Source: Hippophae tibetana
Taxonomy: Eukaryota > Streptophyta > Magnoliopsida > Rosales > Elaeagnaceae
Assembly (NCBI GenBank): GCA_037013495.1
Contig: CM072810.1
Coordinates: 34,811,843-34,875,842, forward strand
Length of the DNA: 64,000 bases
Direction of reading: 5' to 3'
Below are positions 34,625-46,600 of this stretch, in pieces. Positions within the stretch are counted from its first letter, which is position 1, and the number at the start of each line of letters is the position of its first letter. The notes under the pieces were generated by a model, which saw nothing but the letters and a program-made list of their open reading frames with translations, searched no databases and was not told the origin of the DNA. The position numbers and the translations under genes are program-made.

Positions 34625-36487
34625 AATGATTTTATCAATCTAATTTTCTTGGCAAATAGGTCCACTAAACGTTTCAAGGAGTTGCTAATGTTTGAAAAAC
34701 ATTCCAAGACTTTGTCCAAAGTTACTTCCCCTTGCATGATATAGTGCTCAAAATTTCAATTCAACTTCATAAATCTAGATTGATTTTAATGTTGAAATGC
34801 TTATATGAGTGGTCTCAAAAATCATTCATGTTGTTTTGAAGAAGTACACTTTTAAATTAATTGTAATAATCATTTTAGAGACCTAATTACCTTTTTTTAA
34901 TTATCCTAAATTTTTTTTTCTTTCTATGAAATTTAGGAAATCACACTGCAAGTGGAGCCATTTTCTCTTCATTATGATTAGAGTCATCTTTTCTAACAAT
35001 TGGGTCAAAAACATGTTCACTCTCACCACTATCCTTGATGTCTTGTGGGCCAATTTCTTTCCCTCCTCGAAAGTATATTGCTCTCAACTAGGGCAAAAGT
35101 GATGCAGTTCGAAGACTTGCCCAACAGATTCATTTAAGAGTATGTCCGGTGGGCTTGTAAATGGACTTAAGCAAGGTAAATTTGGCATTAAAACGATAAG
35201 GTTGTATAGGAATGATTTTCTCAATCTAATTTTCTTTGCAAATACGTCCACTAAACTTCTTCAAGTAGTTGGTAATGTTTGAAAAACATTGAAAGACTTT
35301 GTCCAAAGTTACTTCCCCTTGCATGATATAGTGCTCAAAATTTCAATTCAACTTCATAAATCTAGATTGATTTTAATGTTGAAATGCTTATATGAGTGGT
35401 CTCAAAAATCATTCATGTTGTTTTGAAGAAGTACACTTTTAAATTAATTGTAATAATCATTTTAGAGACCTAATTACCTTTTTTTAATTATCCTAAATTT
35501 TTTTTTTCTTTCTATGAAATTTAGGAAATCACACTGCAAGTGGAGCCATTTTCTCTTCATTATGATTAGACTCATCGTTTCTAACAATTGGGTCAAAAAC
35601 ATGTTCACTCTCACCACTATCCTTGATGTCTTGAGGGCCAATTTCTTTCCCTCCTCGAAAGTATATTGCTGTCAACTGGGGCAAAAGTGATGCAGTTTGA
35701 ATTCACTCTAACCACTATCCTTGATGTCTTGAGTGCCAATTTCTTTCCCTCCTCGAAAGTAGATTGCTCTTAACTTGGGCAAAAGTGATGCACTTCGAAT
35801 ACTTACCTAACAGATTCATTTAAGAGCATGTTCGGTGGGCTTGTACATGGACTTAAGCAAGCTAACTTTGGCATTAAAATGATAAGGTAGTATAGGAATT
35901 ATTTTCTCAATCTAATTTTCTTTGCAAATAGGTCCACCCAAGTTTTACAAGTAGTTGATAATGTTTGAAAAACATTGAAAGACTTTGTCCAAAGTTACTT
36001 CCCCTTGCATGATATAGTGCTCAAAATTTCAATTCAACTTCATAATTCTAGATTTATTTTAATATTGAAATGCTTATATGAGTGGTCTCAGAAATCATTC
36101 ATGTTGTTTTGAAGAATTACAATTTTCAATTAATTGTAATAATCATTTTAGATCCCTAATTTCCTTTTTATAATAACACTAAAAAAGGGTTTTTTTCTTT
36201 CTAAGAAATTTAGGAAATCACACTGCAAGTGGAGCCATTTTCTCTTCATTATGATTAGAGTCATCTTTTGTAACACTTGGGTCAAAAACATGTTCACTCT
36301 CACCACTATCCTTGATGTCTTGAGGGCCAATTTCTTTCCCTCCTCGAAAGTATATTGCTCTCAACTTGGGCAAAAGTGATGTAGTTCGAATACTTGCCCA
36401 ACAGATTCATTTAAGAGTATGTTCGGTGGGCATGTACATGGCCTTAAGCAAGGTAACTTTGGCATTAAAATGATAAGGTAGTATAGG
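34625..36487 (+). repeat. 1863-bp composite HOR, copy 2
   Basis: Monomers of 586, 686 and 591 bp in the same order as the previous unit. The P/U monomer has AACACTAAAAAAGGG at about 36175, where a C-to-A change breaks the hairpin stem. AGAGCATGTTCGG near 35823 is shared with the preceding unit (near 33960) and not with the next one. Confidence 0.92.
35604..35799 (+). repeat. 98-bp internal duplication in composite monomer 35211-35896
   Basis: Copy 1 35604-35701, copy 2 35702-35799. Host monomer starts std with AATACGTCC rather than Q, and has CATCGTTTCTAAC upstream, as do 33349 and 37075. Confidence 0.95.
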
Positions 36488-38352
36488 AATGATTTTATCA
36501 ATCTAATTTTCTTGGCAAATAGGTCCACTAAACGTTTCAAGGAGTTGCTAATGTTTGAAAAACATTCCAAGACTTTGTCCAAAGTTACTTCCCCTTGCAT
36601 GATATAGTGCTCAAAATTTCAATTCAACTTCATAAATCTAGATTGATTTTAATGTTGAAATGCTTATATGAGTGGTCTCAAAAATCATTCATGTTGTTTT
36701 GAAGAAGTACACTTTTAAATTAATTGGAATAATCATTTTAGAGACCTAATTACCTTTTTTTAATTATCCTAAATTTTTTTTTTCTTTCTATGAAATTTAG
36801 GAAATCACACTGCAAGTGGAGCCATTTTCTCTTCATTATGATTAGAGTCATCTTTTCTAACAATTGGGTCAAAAACATGTTCACTCTCACCACGATCCTT
36901 GAGGTCTTGTGGGCCAATTTCTTTCCCTCCTCGAAAGTATATTGCTCTCAACTAGGGCAAAAGTGATGCAGTTCGAAGACTTGCCCAACAGATTCATTTA
37001 AGAGTATGTCCGGTGGGCTTGTAAATGGACTTAAGCAAGGTAAATTTGGCATTAAAACGATAAGGTTGTATAGGAATGATTTTCTCAATCTAATTTTTCT
37101 TTGCAAATACGTCCACTAAACTTCTTCAAGTAGTTGGTAATGTTTGAAAAACATTGAAAGACTTTGTCCAAAGTTACTTCCCCTTGCATGATATAGTGCT
37201 CAAAATTTCAATTCAACTTTATAAATCTAGATTGATTTTAATGTTGAAATGCTTATATGAGTGGTCTCAAAAATCATTCATGTTGTTTTGAAGAAGTACA
37301 CTTTTAAATTAATTGTAATAATCATTTTAGAGACCTAATTACCTTTTTTTAATTATCCTAAATTTTTTTTTTCTTTCTATGAAATTTAGGAAATCACACT
37401 GCAAGTGGAGCCATTTTCTCTTCATTATGATTAGACTCATCGTTTCTAACAATTGGGTCAAAAACATGTTCACTCTCACCACTATCCTTGATGTCTTGAG
37501 GGCCAATTTCTTTCCCTCCTCGAAAGTATATTGCTGTCAACTGGGGCAAAAGTGATGCAGTTTGAATTCACTCTAACCACTATCCTTGATGTCTTGAGTG
37601 CCAATTTCTTTCCCTCCTCGAAAGTAGATTGCTCTTAACTTGGGCAAAAGTGATGCACTTCGAATACTTACCTAATAGATTCATTTAAGAGTATGTTCGG
37701 TGGGCTTGTACATGGACTTAAGCAAGCTAACTTTGGCATTAAAATGATAAGGTAGTATAGGAATTATTTTCTCAATCTAATTTTCTTTGCAAATAGGTCC
37801 ACCCAAGTTTTACAAGTAGTTGATAATGTTTGAAAAACATTGAAAGACTTTGTCCAAAGTTACTTCCCCTTGCATGATATAGTGCTCAAAATTTCAATTC
37901 AACTTCATAATTCTAGATTTATTTTAATATTGAAATGCTTATATGAGTGGTCTCAGAAATCATTCATGTTGTTTTGAAAAATTACAATTTTCAATTAATT
38001 GTAATAATCATTTTAGATCCCTAATTTCCTTTTTATAATAACCCTAAAAAAGGGTTTTTTTCTTTCTAAGAAATTTAGGAAATCACACTGCAAGTGGAGC
38101 CATTTTCTCTTCATTATGATTAGAGTCATCTTTTGTAACACTTGGGTCAAAAACATGTTCACTCTCACCACTATCCTTGATGTCTTGAGGGCCAATTTCT
38201 TTCCCTCCTCGAAAGTATAATGCTCTCAACTAGGGCAAAAGTGATGCAGTTCGAATACTTGCCCAACAGATTCATTTAAGAGTATGTCCGGTGGGCTTGT
38301 AAATGCACTTAAGCAAGGTAAATTTGGCATTAAAACGATAAGGTAGTATAGG
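36488..38352 (+). repeat. 1865-bp composite HOR, copy 3
   Basis: Monomers of 587, 687 and 591 bp. The extra bases relative to copy 1 include one T in TAATTTTTCTTTGC near 37094. Private marks are CACGATCC and GAGGTCTTGTGG near 36892-36908, CCTAATAGATTC near 37672 and AAATGCACTT near 38303. The U hairpin is intact at 38040-38056. Confidence 0.9.
37469..37664 (+). repeat. 98-bp internal duplication in composite monomer 37075-37761
   Basis: Copy 1 37469-37566, copy 2 37567-37664. Downstream the private CTTACCTAATAG replaces CTTACCTAACAG. Longest composite, 687 bp. Confidence 0.95.
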
Positions 38353-41306
38353 AATGATTTTCTCAATCTAATTTTCTTTGCAAATAGGTCCACTAAACTT
38401 CTTCAAGGAGTTGATAATGTTTGAAAAACATTGAAAGACTTTGTCCAAAGTTACTTCCCCTTGCATGATATAGTGCTCAAAATTTCAATTCAACTTCATA
38501 ATTCTAGATTTATTTTAAAATTGAAATGCTTATATGAGTGGTCTCAAAAATCATTCATGTTGTTTTGAAGAAATAAAATTTTAAATTAATTGTAATAATC
38601 ATTTTAGAGCCCTAATTTCCTTTTTATAATAATCCTTAAAAAGGGTTTTTTTCTTTCTAAGAAATTTAGGAAATCACACTGCAAGTAGAGCTATTTTCTC
38701 TTCATTATGATTAGAGTCATCTTTTGTAACACTTGGGTCAAAAACATGTTCACTCTCACCACTATCCTTGATGTCTTGAGGGCCAATTTCTTTCCCTCCC
38801 CGAAAGTCGATTGCTCTCAACTTGGGCAAAAGTGATGTATTTCGAATACTTGCCCAACAGATTCATTACAGAGTATGTTCGGTGGGCATGTACATGGACT
38901 TAAGTAAGGTAACTTTGGCATTAAAATGATAAGGTAGTATAGGAATGATTTTCTCAATCTAATTTTCTTTGCAAATAGGTCCACTAAACTTCTTCAAGTA
39001 GTTGATAATGTTTGAAAAACATTGAAAGACTTTGTCCAAAGTTACTTCCCCTTGCATGATATAGTTCTCAAAATTTCAATTCAACTTCATAATTCTAGAT
39101 TTATTTTAATATTGAAATGCTTATATGAGTGGTCTCAAAAATCATTCATGTTGTTTTGAAGAAGTACACTTTTAAATTAATTGTAATAATCATTTTAGAG
39201 ACCTAATTACCTTTTTTTAATTATCCTAAAAAATGGTTTTTTTCTTTCTATAAAATTTAGGAAATCACACTGCAAGTGGAGGCATTTTCTCTTCATTAGG
39301 ATTAGAGTCATCTTTTCAAACAATTGGGTCAAAAACATGTTTACTCTCACCACTATCCTTGTTGTCTTGATGGACAATTTCTTTCCCTCCTCGAAAGTAT
39401 ATTGCTCTCAACAAGGGCAAAAGTGATTGAGTTCGAATACTTGCCCAACAGATTCATTTAAGAGTATGTCCGGTGGGCTTGTAAATGGACTTAAGCAAGG
39501 TAAATTTGGCATTAAAACGATAAGGTTGTAAAGGAATGATTTTCTCAATCTAATTTTCTTTGCAAAAAGGTCCACTAAACTTCTTCAAGTAGTTGATAAT
39601 GTTTGAAAAACAGTGAAAGACTTTGTCCAAAGTTACTTCCCCTTGCATGATATAGTGCTCAAAATTTCAATTCAACTTCATAATTCTAGATTTATTTTAA
39701 TATTGAAATGCTTATACGAGTGGTCTCAAAAATCATTCATGTTGTTTTGAAGAAGTACACTTTTAAATTAATTGTAATAATCATTTTAGAGACCTAATTG
39801 CCTTTATTTAATTATCCTAAAAAATGGTTTTTTTCTTTCTATGAAATTTAGGAAATCACACTGCAAGTGGAGCCATTTTCTATTCATTATGATTAGAGTC
39901 ATCTTTTGTAACACTTGGGTCAAAAACATGTTCACTCTCACCACTATCCTTGATGTCTTGAGGGCCAATTTCTTTCCCTCCCCGAAAGTCGATTGCTCTC
40001 AACTTGGGCAAAAGTGATGTAGTTCGAATACTTGCCCAACAGATTCATTACAGAGTATGTTCGGTGGGCATGTACATGGACTTAAGTAAGGTAACTTTGG
40101 CATTAAAATGATAAGATAGTATAGGAATGATTTTATCAATCTAATTTTCTTGGCAAATAGGTCCACTAAACTATTCAAGGAGTTGCTAATGTTTGAAAAA
40201 CATTCCAAGACTTTGTCCAAAGTTACTTCCCCTTGCATGATATAGTGCTCAAAATTTCAATTCAACTTCATAAATCTAGATTGATTTTAATGTTGAAATG
40301 CTTATATGAGTGGTCTCAAAAATCATTCATGTTGTTTTGAAGAAGTACACTTTTAAATTAATTGTAATAATCATTTTAGAGACCTAATTACCTTTTTTTA
40401 ATTATCCTAAAAAATGGTTTTTTTCTTTCTATAAAATTTAGGAAATCACACTGCAAGTGGAGGCATTTTCTCTTCATTAGGATTAGAGTCATCTTTTCTA
40501 ACACTTGGGTCAAAAACATGTTCACTCTCACCACTATCCTTGATGTTTTGAGGGCCAATTTCTTTCCCTCCTCGAAAGTATATTGCTCTCAACTAGGGCA
40601 AAAGTTATGTAGTTCGAATACTTGCCCAACAGATTCATTTAAGAGTATGTCCGGTGGGCTTGTAAATGGACTTAAGCAAGGTAAATTTGGCATTAAAACG
40701 ATAAGGTTGTATAGGAATGATTTTCTCAATCTAATTTTCTTTGCAAATAGGTCCACTAAACTTCTTCAAGTAGTTGATAATGTTTGAAAAACAGTGAAAG
40801 ACTTTGTCCAAAGTTACTTCCCCTTGCATGATATAGTGCTCAAAATTTCAATTCAACTTCATAAATCTAGATTGATTTTAATGTTGAAATGCTTATATGA
40901 GTGGTCTCAAAAATCATTCATGTTGTTTTGAAGAAGTACACTTTTAAATTAATTGTAATAATCATTTTAGAGACCTAATTACCTTTTTTTAATTATCCTA
41001 AAAAATGGTTTTTTTCTTTCTATAAAATTTAGGAAATCACACTGCAAGTGGAGGCATTTTCTCTTCATTAGGATTAGAGTCATCTTTTCAAACAATTGGG
41101 TCAAAAACATGTTCACTCTCACCACTATCCTTGATGTCTTGAGGGACAATTTCTTTCCCTCCTCGAAAGTATATTGCTCTCAACTAGGGCAAAAGTGATT
41201 GAGTTCGAATACTTGCCCAACAGATTCATTTAAGAGTATGTCCGGTGGGCTTGTAAATGGACTTAAGCAAGGTAAATTAGGCATTAAAACGATAAGGTTG
41301 TATAGG
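38353..41306 (+). repeat. Five mixed monomers
   Basis: Monomers at 38353, 38944, 39535, 40126 and 40716. The first resembles the third member of the 2457-bp HOR (CCTTAAAAAGGG, then T end with GATGTATTTCG). The second is std/R, the third std/T with AACAGTG, the fourth Q/R with an S-like patch (CTAACACTTGGG and GATGTTTTGAGG near 40500-40550), and the fifth has AACAGTG in a std 5' half followed by Q-like AAATCTAGATTG and an R end. These look like recombinants. Only satellite is present. Confidence 0.8.
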
Positions 41307-42488
41307 AATGATTTTCTCAATTTAATTTTCTTTGCAAATAGGTCTACTAAACTTCTTCAAGTAGTTGGTAATGTTTGAAAAACATTGAAAGACTTTGTCC
41401 AAAGTTACTTCCCCTTGCATGATATAGTGCACAAAATTTCAATTCAACTTCATAATTCTAGATTTATTTTAATATTGAAATGCTTATATGAGTGGTCTCA
41501 AAAATCATTCATGTTGTTTTGAAGAAGTACACTTTTAAATTAATTGTAATAATCATTTTAGAGACCTAATTACCTTTTTTTAATTATCCTAAAAATTGGT
41601 TTTTTTCTTTCTATGAAATTTAGGAATTCACACTGCAAGTAGAGCCATTTTCTCTTTATTATGATTAGAGTCATCTTTTCTAACACTTGGGTCAAAAACA
41701 TGTTCACTCTCACCATTATCCTTGATGTTTTGAGGGCCAATTTCTTTCCCTCCTCAAAAGTATATTGCTCTCAACTAGGGCAAAAGTGATGCAGTTCGAA
41801 TACTTGCCCAACAGATTCATTTAAGAGTATGTCCGGTGGGCTTGTAAATGGACTTAAGCAAGGTAAATTTGGCATTAAAACGATAAAGTTGTATAGGAAT
41901 GATTTTCTCAATCTAATTTTCTTTGCAAATAGGTCCACTAAACTTCTTCAAGTAGTTGATAATGTTTGAAAAACAGTGAAAGACTTTGTCCAAAGTTACT
42001 TCCCCTTGCATGATATAGTGCTCAAAATTTCAATTCAACTTCATAATTCTAGATTTATTTTAATATTGAAATGCTTATACGAGTGGTCTCAAAAATCATT
42101 CATGTTGTTTTGAAGAAGTACACTTTTAAATTAATTGTAATAATCATTTTAGAGACCTAATTACCTCTTTTTAATTATCCTAAAAAATGGTTTTTTTCTT
42201 TCTATAAAATTTAGGAAATCACACTGCAAGTGGAGGCATTTTCTCTTCATTAGGATTAGAGTCATCTTTTCAAACAATTGGGTCAAAAACATGTTCACTC
42301 TCACCACTATCCTTGATGTCTGGAGGGACAATTTCTTTCCCTCCTCGAAAGTATATTGCTCTCAACTAGGGCAAAAGTGATGCAGTTCGAATACTTGCCC
42401 AACAGATTCATTTAAGAGTATGTCCAGTGGGCTTGTAAATGGACTTAAGCAAGGTAAATTTGGCATTAAAACGATAAGGTTGTATAGG
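41307..42488 (+). repeat. 1182-bp dimer, copy 1
   Basis: Monomers at 41307 (std/S-R mix) and 41898 (std with AACAGTG, R end). Private marks GTGCACAAAATTTC near 41429, TCTCTTTATTATG near 41651, CTCACCATTATCC near 41709, CGATAAAGTTG near 41881 and GATGTCTGGAGGG near 42316 all recur 1182 bp later. The very first part (TCAATTTAATTTTC, GGTCTACT near 41320-41350) does not recur, so the duplicated segment starts a little inside this coordinate. Confidence 0.92.
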
Positions 42489-43670
42489 AATGATTTTCTC
42501 AATCTAATTTTCTTTGCAAATAGGTCCACTAAACTTCTTCAAGTAGTTGGTAATGTTTGAAAAACATTGAAAGACTTTGTCCAAAGTTACTTCCCCTTGC
42601 ATGATATAGTGCACAAAATTTCAATTCAACTTCATAATTCTAGATTTATTTTAATATTGAAATGCTTATATGAGTGGTCTCAAAAATCATTCATGTTGTT
42701 TTGAAGAAGTACACTTTTAAATTAATTGTAATAATCATTTTAGAGACCTAATTACCTTTTTTTAATTATCCTAAAAATTGGTTTTTTTCTTTCTATGAAA
42801 TTTAGGAATTCACACTGCAAGTAGAGCCATTTTCTCTTTATTATGATTAGAGTCATCTTTTCTAACACTTGGGTCAAAAACATGTTCACTCTCACCATTA
42901 TCCTTGATGTTTTGAGGGCCAATTTCTTTCCCTCCTCAAAAGTATATTGCTCTCAACTAGGGCAAAAGTGATGCAGTTCGAATACTTGCCCAACAGATTC
43001 ATTTAAGAGTATGTCCGGTGGGCTTGTAAATGGACTTAAGCAAGGTAAATTTGGCATTAAAACGATAAAGTTGTATAGGAATGATTTTCTCAATCTAATT
43101 TTCTTTGCAAATAGGTCCACTAAACTTCTTCAAGTAGTTGATAATGTTTGAAAAACAGTGAAAGACTTTGTCCAAAGTTACTTCCCCTTGCATGATATAG
43201 TGCTCAAAATTTCAATTCAACTTCATAATTCTAGATTTATTTTAATATTGAAATGCTTATACGAGTGGTCTCAAAAATCATTCATGTTGTTTTGAAGAAG
43301 TACACTTTTAAATTAATTGTAATAATCATTTTAGAGACCTAATTACCTCTTTTTAATTATCCTAAAAAATGGTTTTTTTCTTTCTATAAAATTTAGGAAA
43401 TCACACTGCAAGTGGAGGCATTTTCTCTTCATTAGGATTAGAGTCATCTTTTCAAACAATTGGGTCAAAAACATGTTCACTCTCACCACTATCCTTGATG
43501 TCTGGAGGGACAATTTCTTTCCCTCCTCGAAAGTATATTGCTCTCAACTAGGGCAAAAGTGATGCAGTTCGAATACTTGCCCAACAGATTCATTTAAGAG
43601 TATGTCCAGTGGGCTTGTAAATGGACTTAAGCAAGGTAAATTTGGCATTAAAACGATAAGGTTGTATAGG
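42489..43670 (+). repeat. 1182-bp dimer, copy 2
   Basis: Monomers at 42489 and 43080, matching the previous dimer mark for mark, including ATGTCCAGTGGG near 42419 and 43601. I see essentially no differences between the copies after the first 60 or so bases, so this is among the youngest duplications in the window. Confidence 0.92.
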
Positions 43671-46600
43671 AATGATTTTCTCAATCTAATTTTCTTTGCA
43701 AATAGGTCCACTAAACTTCTTCAAGTAGTTGGTAATGTTTGAAAAACATTGAAAGACTTTGTCCAAAGTTACTTCCCCTTGCATGATATAGTGCTCAAAA
43801 TTTCAATTCAACTTCATAATTCTAGATTTATTTTAATATTGAAATGCTTATATGAGTGGTCTCAAAAATCATTCATGTTGTTTTGAAGAAGTAACTTTTA
43901 AATTAATTGTAATAATCATTTTAGAGACCTAATTACCTTTTTTTAATTATCCTAAAAAATGGTTTTTTTCTTTCTATGAAATTTAGTAATTCACACTGCA
44001 AGTAGAGCCATTTTCTCTTCATTATGATTAGAGTCATCTTTTCTAACACTTGGGTCAAAAACATGTTCACTCTCACCACTATCCTTGATGTTTTGAGGGC
44101 CAATTTCTTTCCCTCCTCGAAAGTATATTGCTCTCAACTAGGGCAAAAGTGATGCAGTTCGAATACTTGCCCAACAGATTCATTTAAGAGTATGTCCGGT
44201 GGGCTTGTAAATGGACTTAAGCAAGGTAAATTTGGCATTAAAACGATAAGGTTGTATAGGAATGATTTTCTCAATCTAATTTTCTTTGCAAATAGGTCCA
44301 CTAAACTTCTTCAAGTAGTTGATAATGTTTGAAAAACAGTGAAAGACTTTGTCCAAAGTTACTTCCCCTTGCATGATATAGTGCTCAAAATTTCAATTCA
44401 ACTTCATAATTCTAGATTTATTTTAATATTGAAATGCTTATACGAGTGGTCTCAAAAATCATTCATGTTGTTTTGAAGAAGTACACTTTTAAATTAATTG
44501 TAATAATCATTTTAGAGACCTAATTGCCTTTTTTTAATTATCCTAAAAAATGGTTTTTTTCTTTCTATGAAATTTAGGAAATCACACTGCAAGTGGAGCC
44601 ATTTTCTCTTCATTATGATTAGAGTCATCTTTTGTAACACTTGGGTAAAAAACATGTTCACTCTCACCACTATCCTTGATGTCTTGAGGGCCAATTTCTT
44701 TCCCTCCCCGAAAGTCGATTGCTCTCAACATGGGCAAAAGTGATGTAGTTCGAATAGTTGCCCAACAGATTCATTACAGAGTATGTTCGGTGGGCATGTA
44801 CATGGACTTAAGTAAGGTAACTTTGGCATTAAAATGATAAGGTAGTATAGGAATGATTTTCTCAATCTAATTTTCTTTGCAAATAGGTCCACTAAACTTC
44901 TTCAAGTAGTTGGTAATGTTTGAAAAACATTGAAAGACTTTGTCCAAAGTTACTTCCCCTTGCATGATATAGTGCTCAAAATTTCAATTCAACTTCATAA
45001 TTCTAGATTTATTTTAATATTGAAATGCTTATATGAGTGGTCTCAAAAATCATTCATGTTGTTTTGAAGAAGTACACTTTTAAATTAATTGTAATAATCA
45101 TTTTAGAGACCTAATTACCTTTTTTTAATTATCCTAAAAATGGTTTTTTTCTTTCTATGAAATTTAGGAATTCACACTGCAAGTAGAGCCATTTTCTCTT
45201 CATTATGATTAGAGTCATCTTTTCTAACACTTGGGTCAAAAACATGTTCACTCTCACCACTATCCTTGATGTTTTGAGGGCCAATTTCTTTCCCTCCTCG
45301 AAAGTATATTGCTCTCAACTAGGGCAAAAGTGATGTAGTTCGAATACTTGCCCAACAGATTCATTACAGAGTATGTTCGGTGGGCATGTACATGGACTTA
45401 AGTAAGGTAACTTTGGCATTAAAATGATAAGGTAGTATAGGAATGATTTTCTCAATCTAATTTTCTTTGCAAATAGGTCCACTAAACTTCTTCAAGTAGT
45501 TGATAATGTTTGAAAAACATTGAAAGACTTTGTCCAAAGTTACTTCCCCTTGCATGATATAGTGCTCAAAATTTCAATTCAACTTCATAATTCTAGATTT
45601 ATTTTAATATTGAAATGCTTATACGAGTGGTCTCAAAACTCATTCATGTTGTTTTGAAGAAGTACACTTTTAAATTAATTGTAATAATCATTTTAGAGAC
45701 CTAATTGCCTTTTTTTAATTATCCTAAAAAATGGTTTTTTTCTTTCTATGAAATTTAGGAAATCACACTGCAAGTGGAGCCATTTTCTCTTCATTATGAT
45801 TAGAGTCATCTTTTGTAACACTTGGGTAAAAAACATGTTCACTCTCACCACTATCCTTGATGTCTTGAGGGCCAATTTCTTTCCCTCCCCGAAAGTCGAT
45901 TGCTCTCAACTTGGGCAAAAGTGATGTAGTTCGAATAGTTGCCCAACAGATTCATTACAGAGTATGTTCGGTGGGCATGTACATGGACTTAAGTAAGGTA
46001 ACTTTGGCATTAAAATGATAAGGTAGTATAGGAATGATTTTCTCAATCTAATTTTCTTTGCAAATAGGTCCACTAAACTTCTTCAAGTAGTTGGTAATGT
46101 TTGAAAAACATTGAAAGACTTTGTCGAAAGTTACTTCCCCTTGCATGATATAGTGCTCAAAATTTCAATTCAACTTCATAATTCTAGATTTATTTTAATA
46201 TTGAAATGCTTATATGAGTGGTCTCAAAAATCATTCATGTTGTTTTGAAGAAGTAACTTTTAAATTAATTGTAATAATCATTTTAGAGACCTAATTACCT
46301 TTTTTTAATTATCCTAAAAAATGGTTTTTTTCTTTCTATGAAATTTAGGAATTGACACTGCAAGTAGAGCCATTTTCTCTTCATTATGATTAGAGTCATC
46401 TTTTCTAACACTTGGGTCAAAAACATGTTCACTCTCACCACTATCCTTGATGTTTTGAGGGCCAATTTCTTTCCCTCCTCGAAAGTATATTGCTCTCAAC
46501 TAGGGCAAAAGTGATGCAGTTCGAATACTTGCCCAACAGATTCATTTAAGAGTATGTCCAGTGGGCTTGTAAATGGACTTAAGCAAGGTAAATTTGGCAT

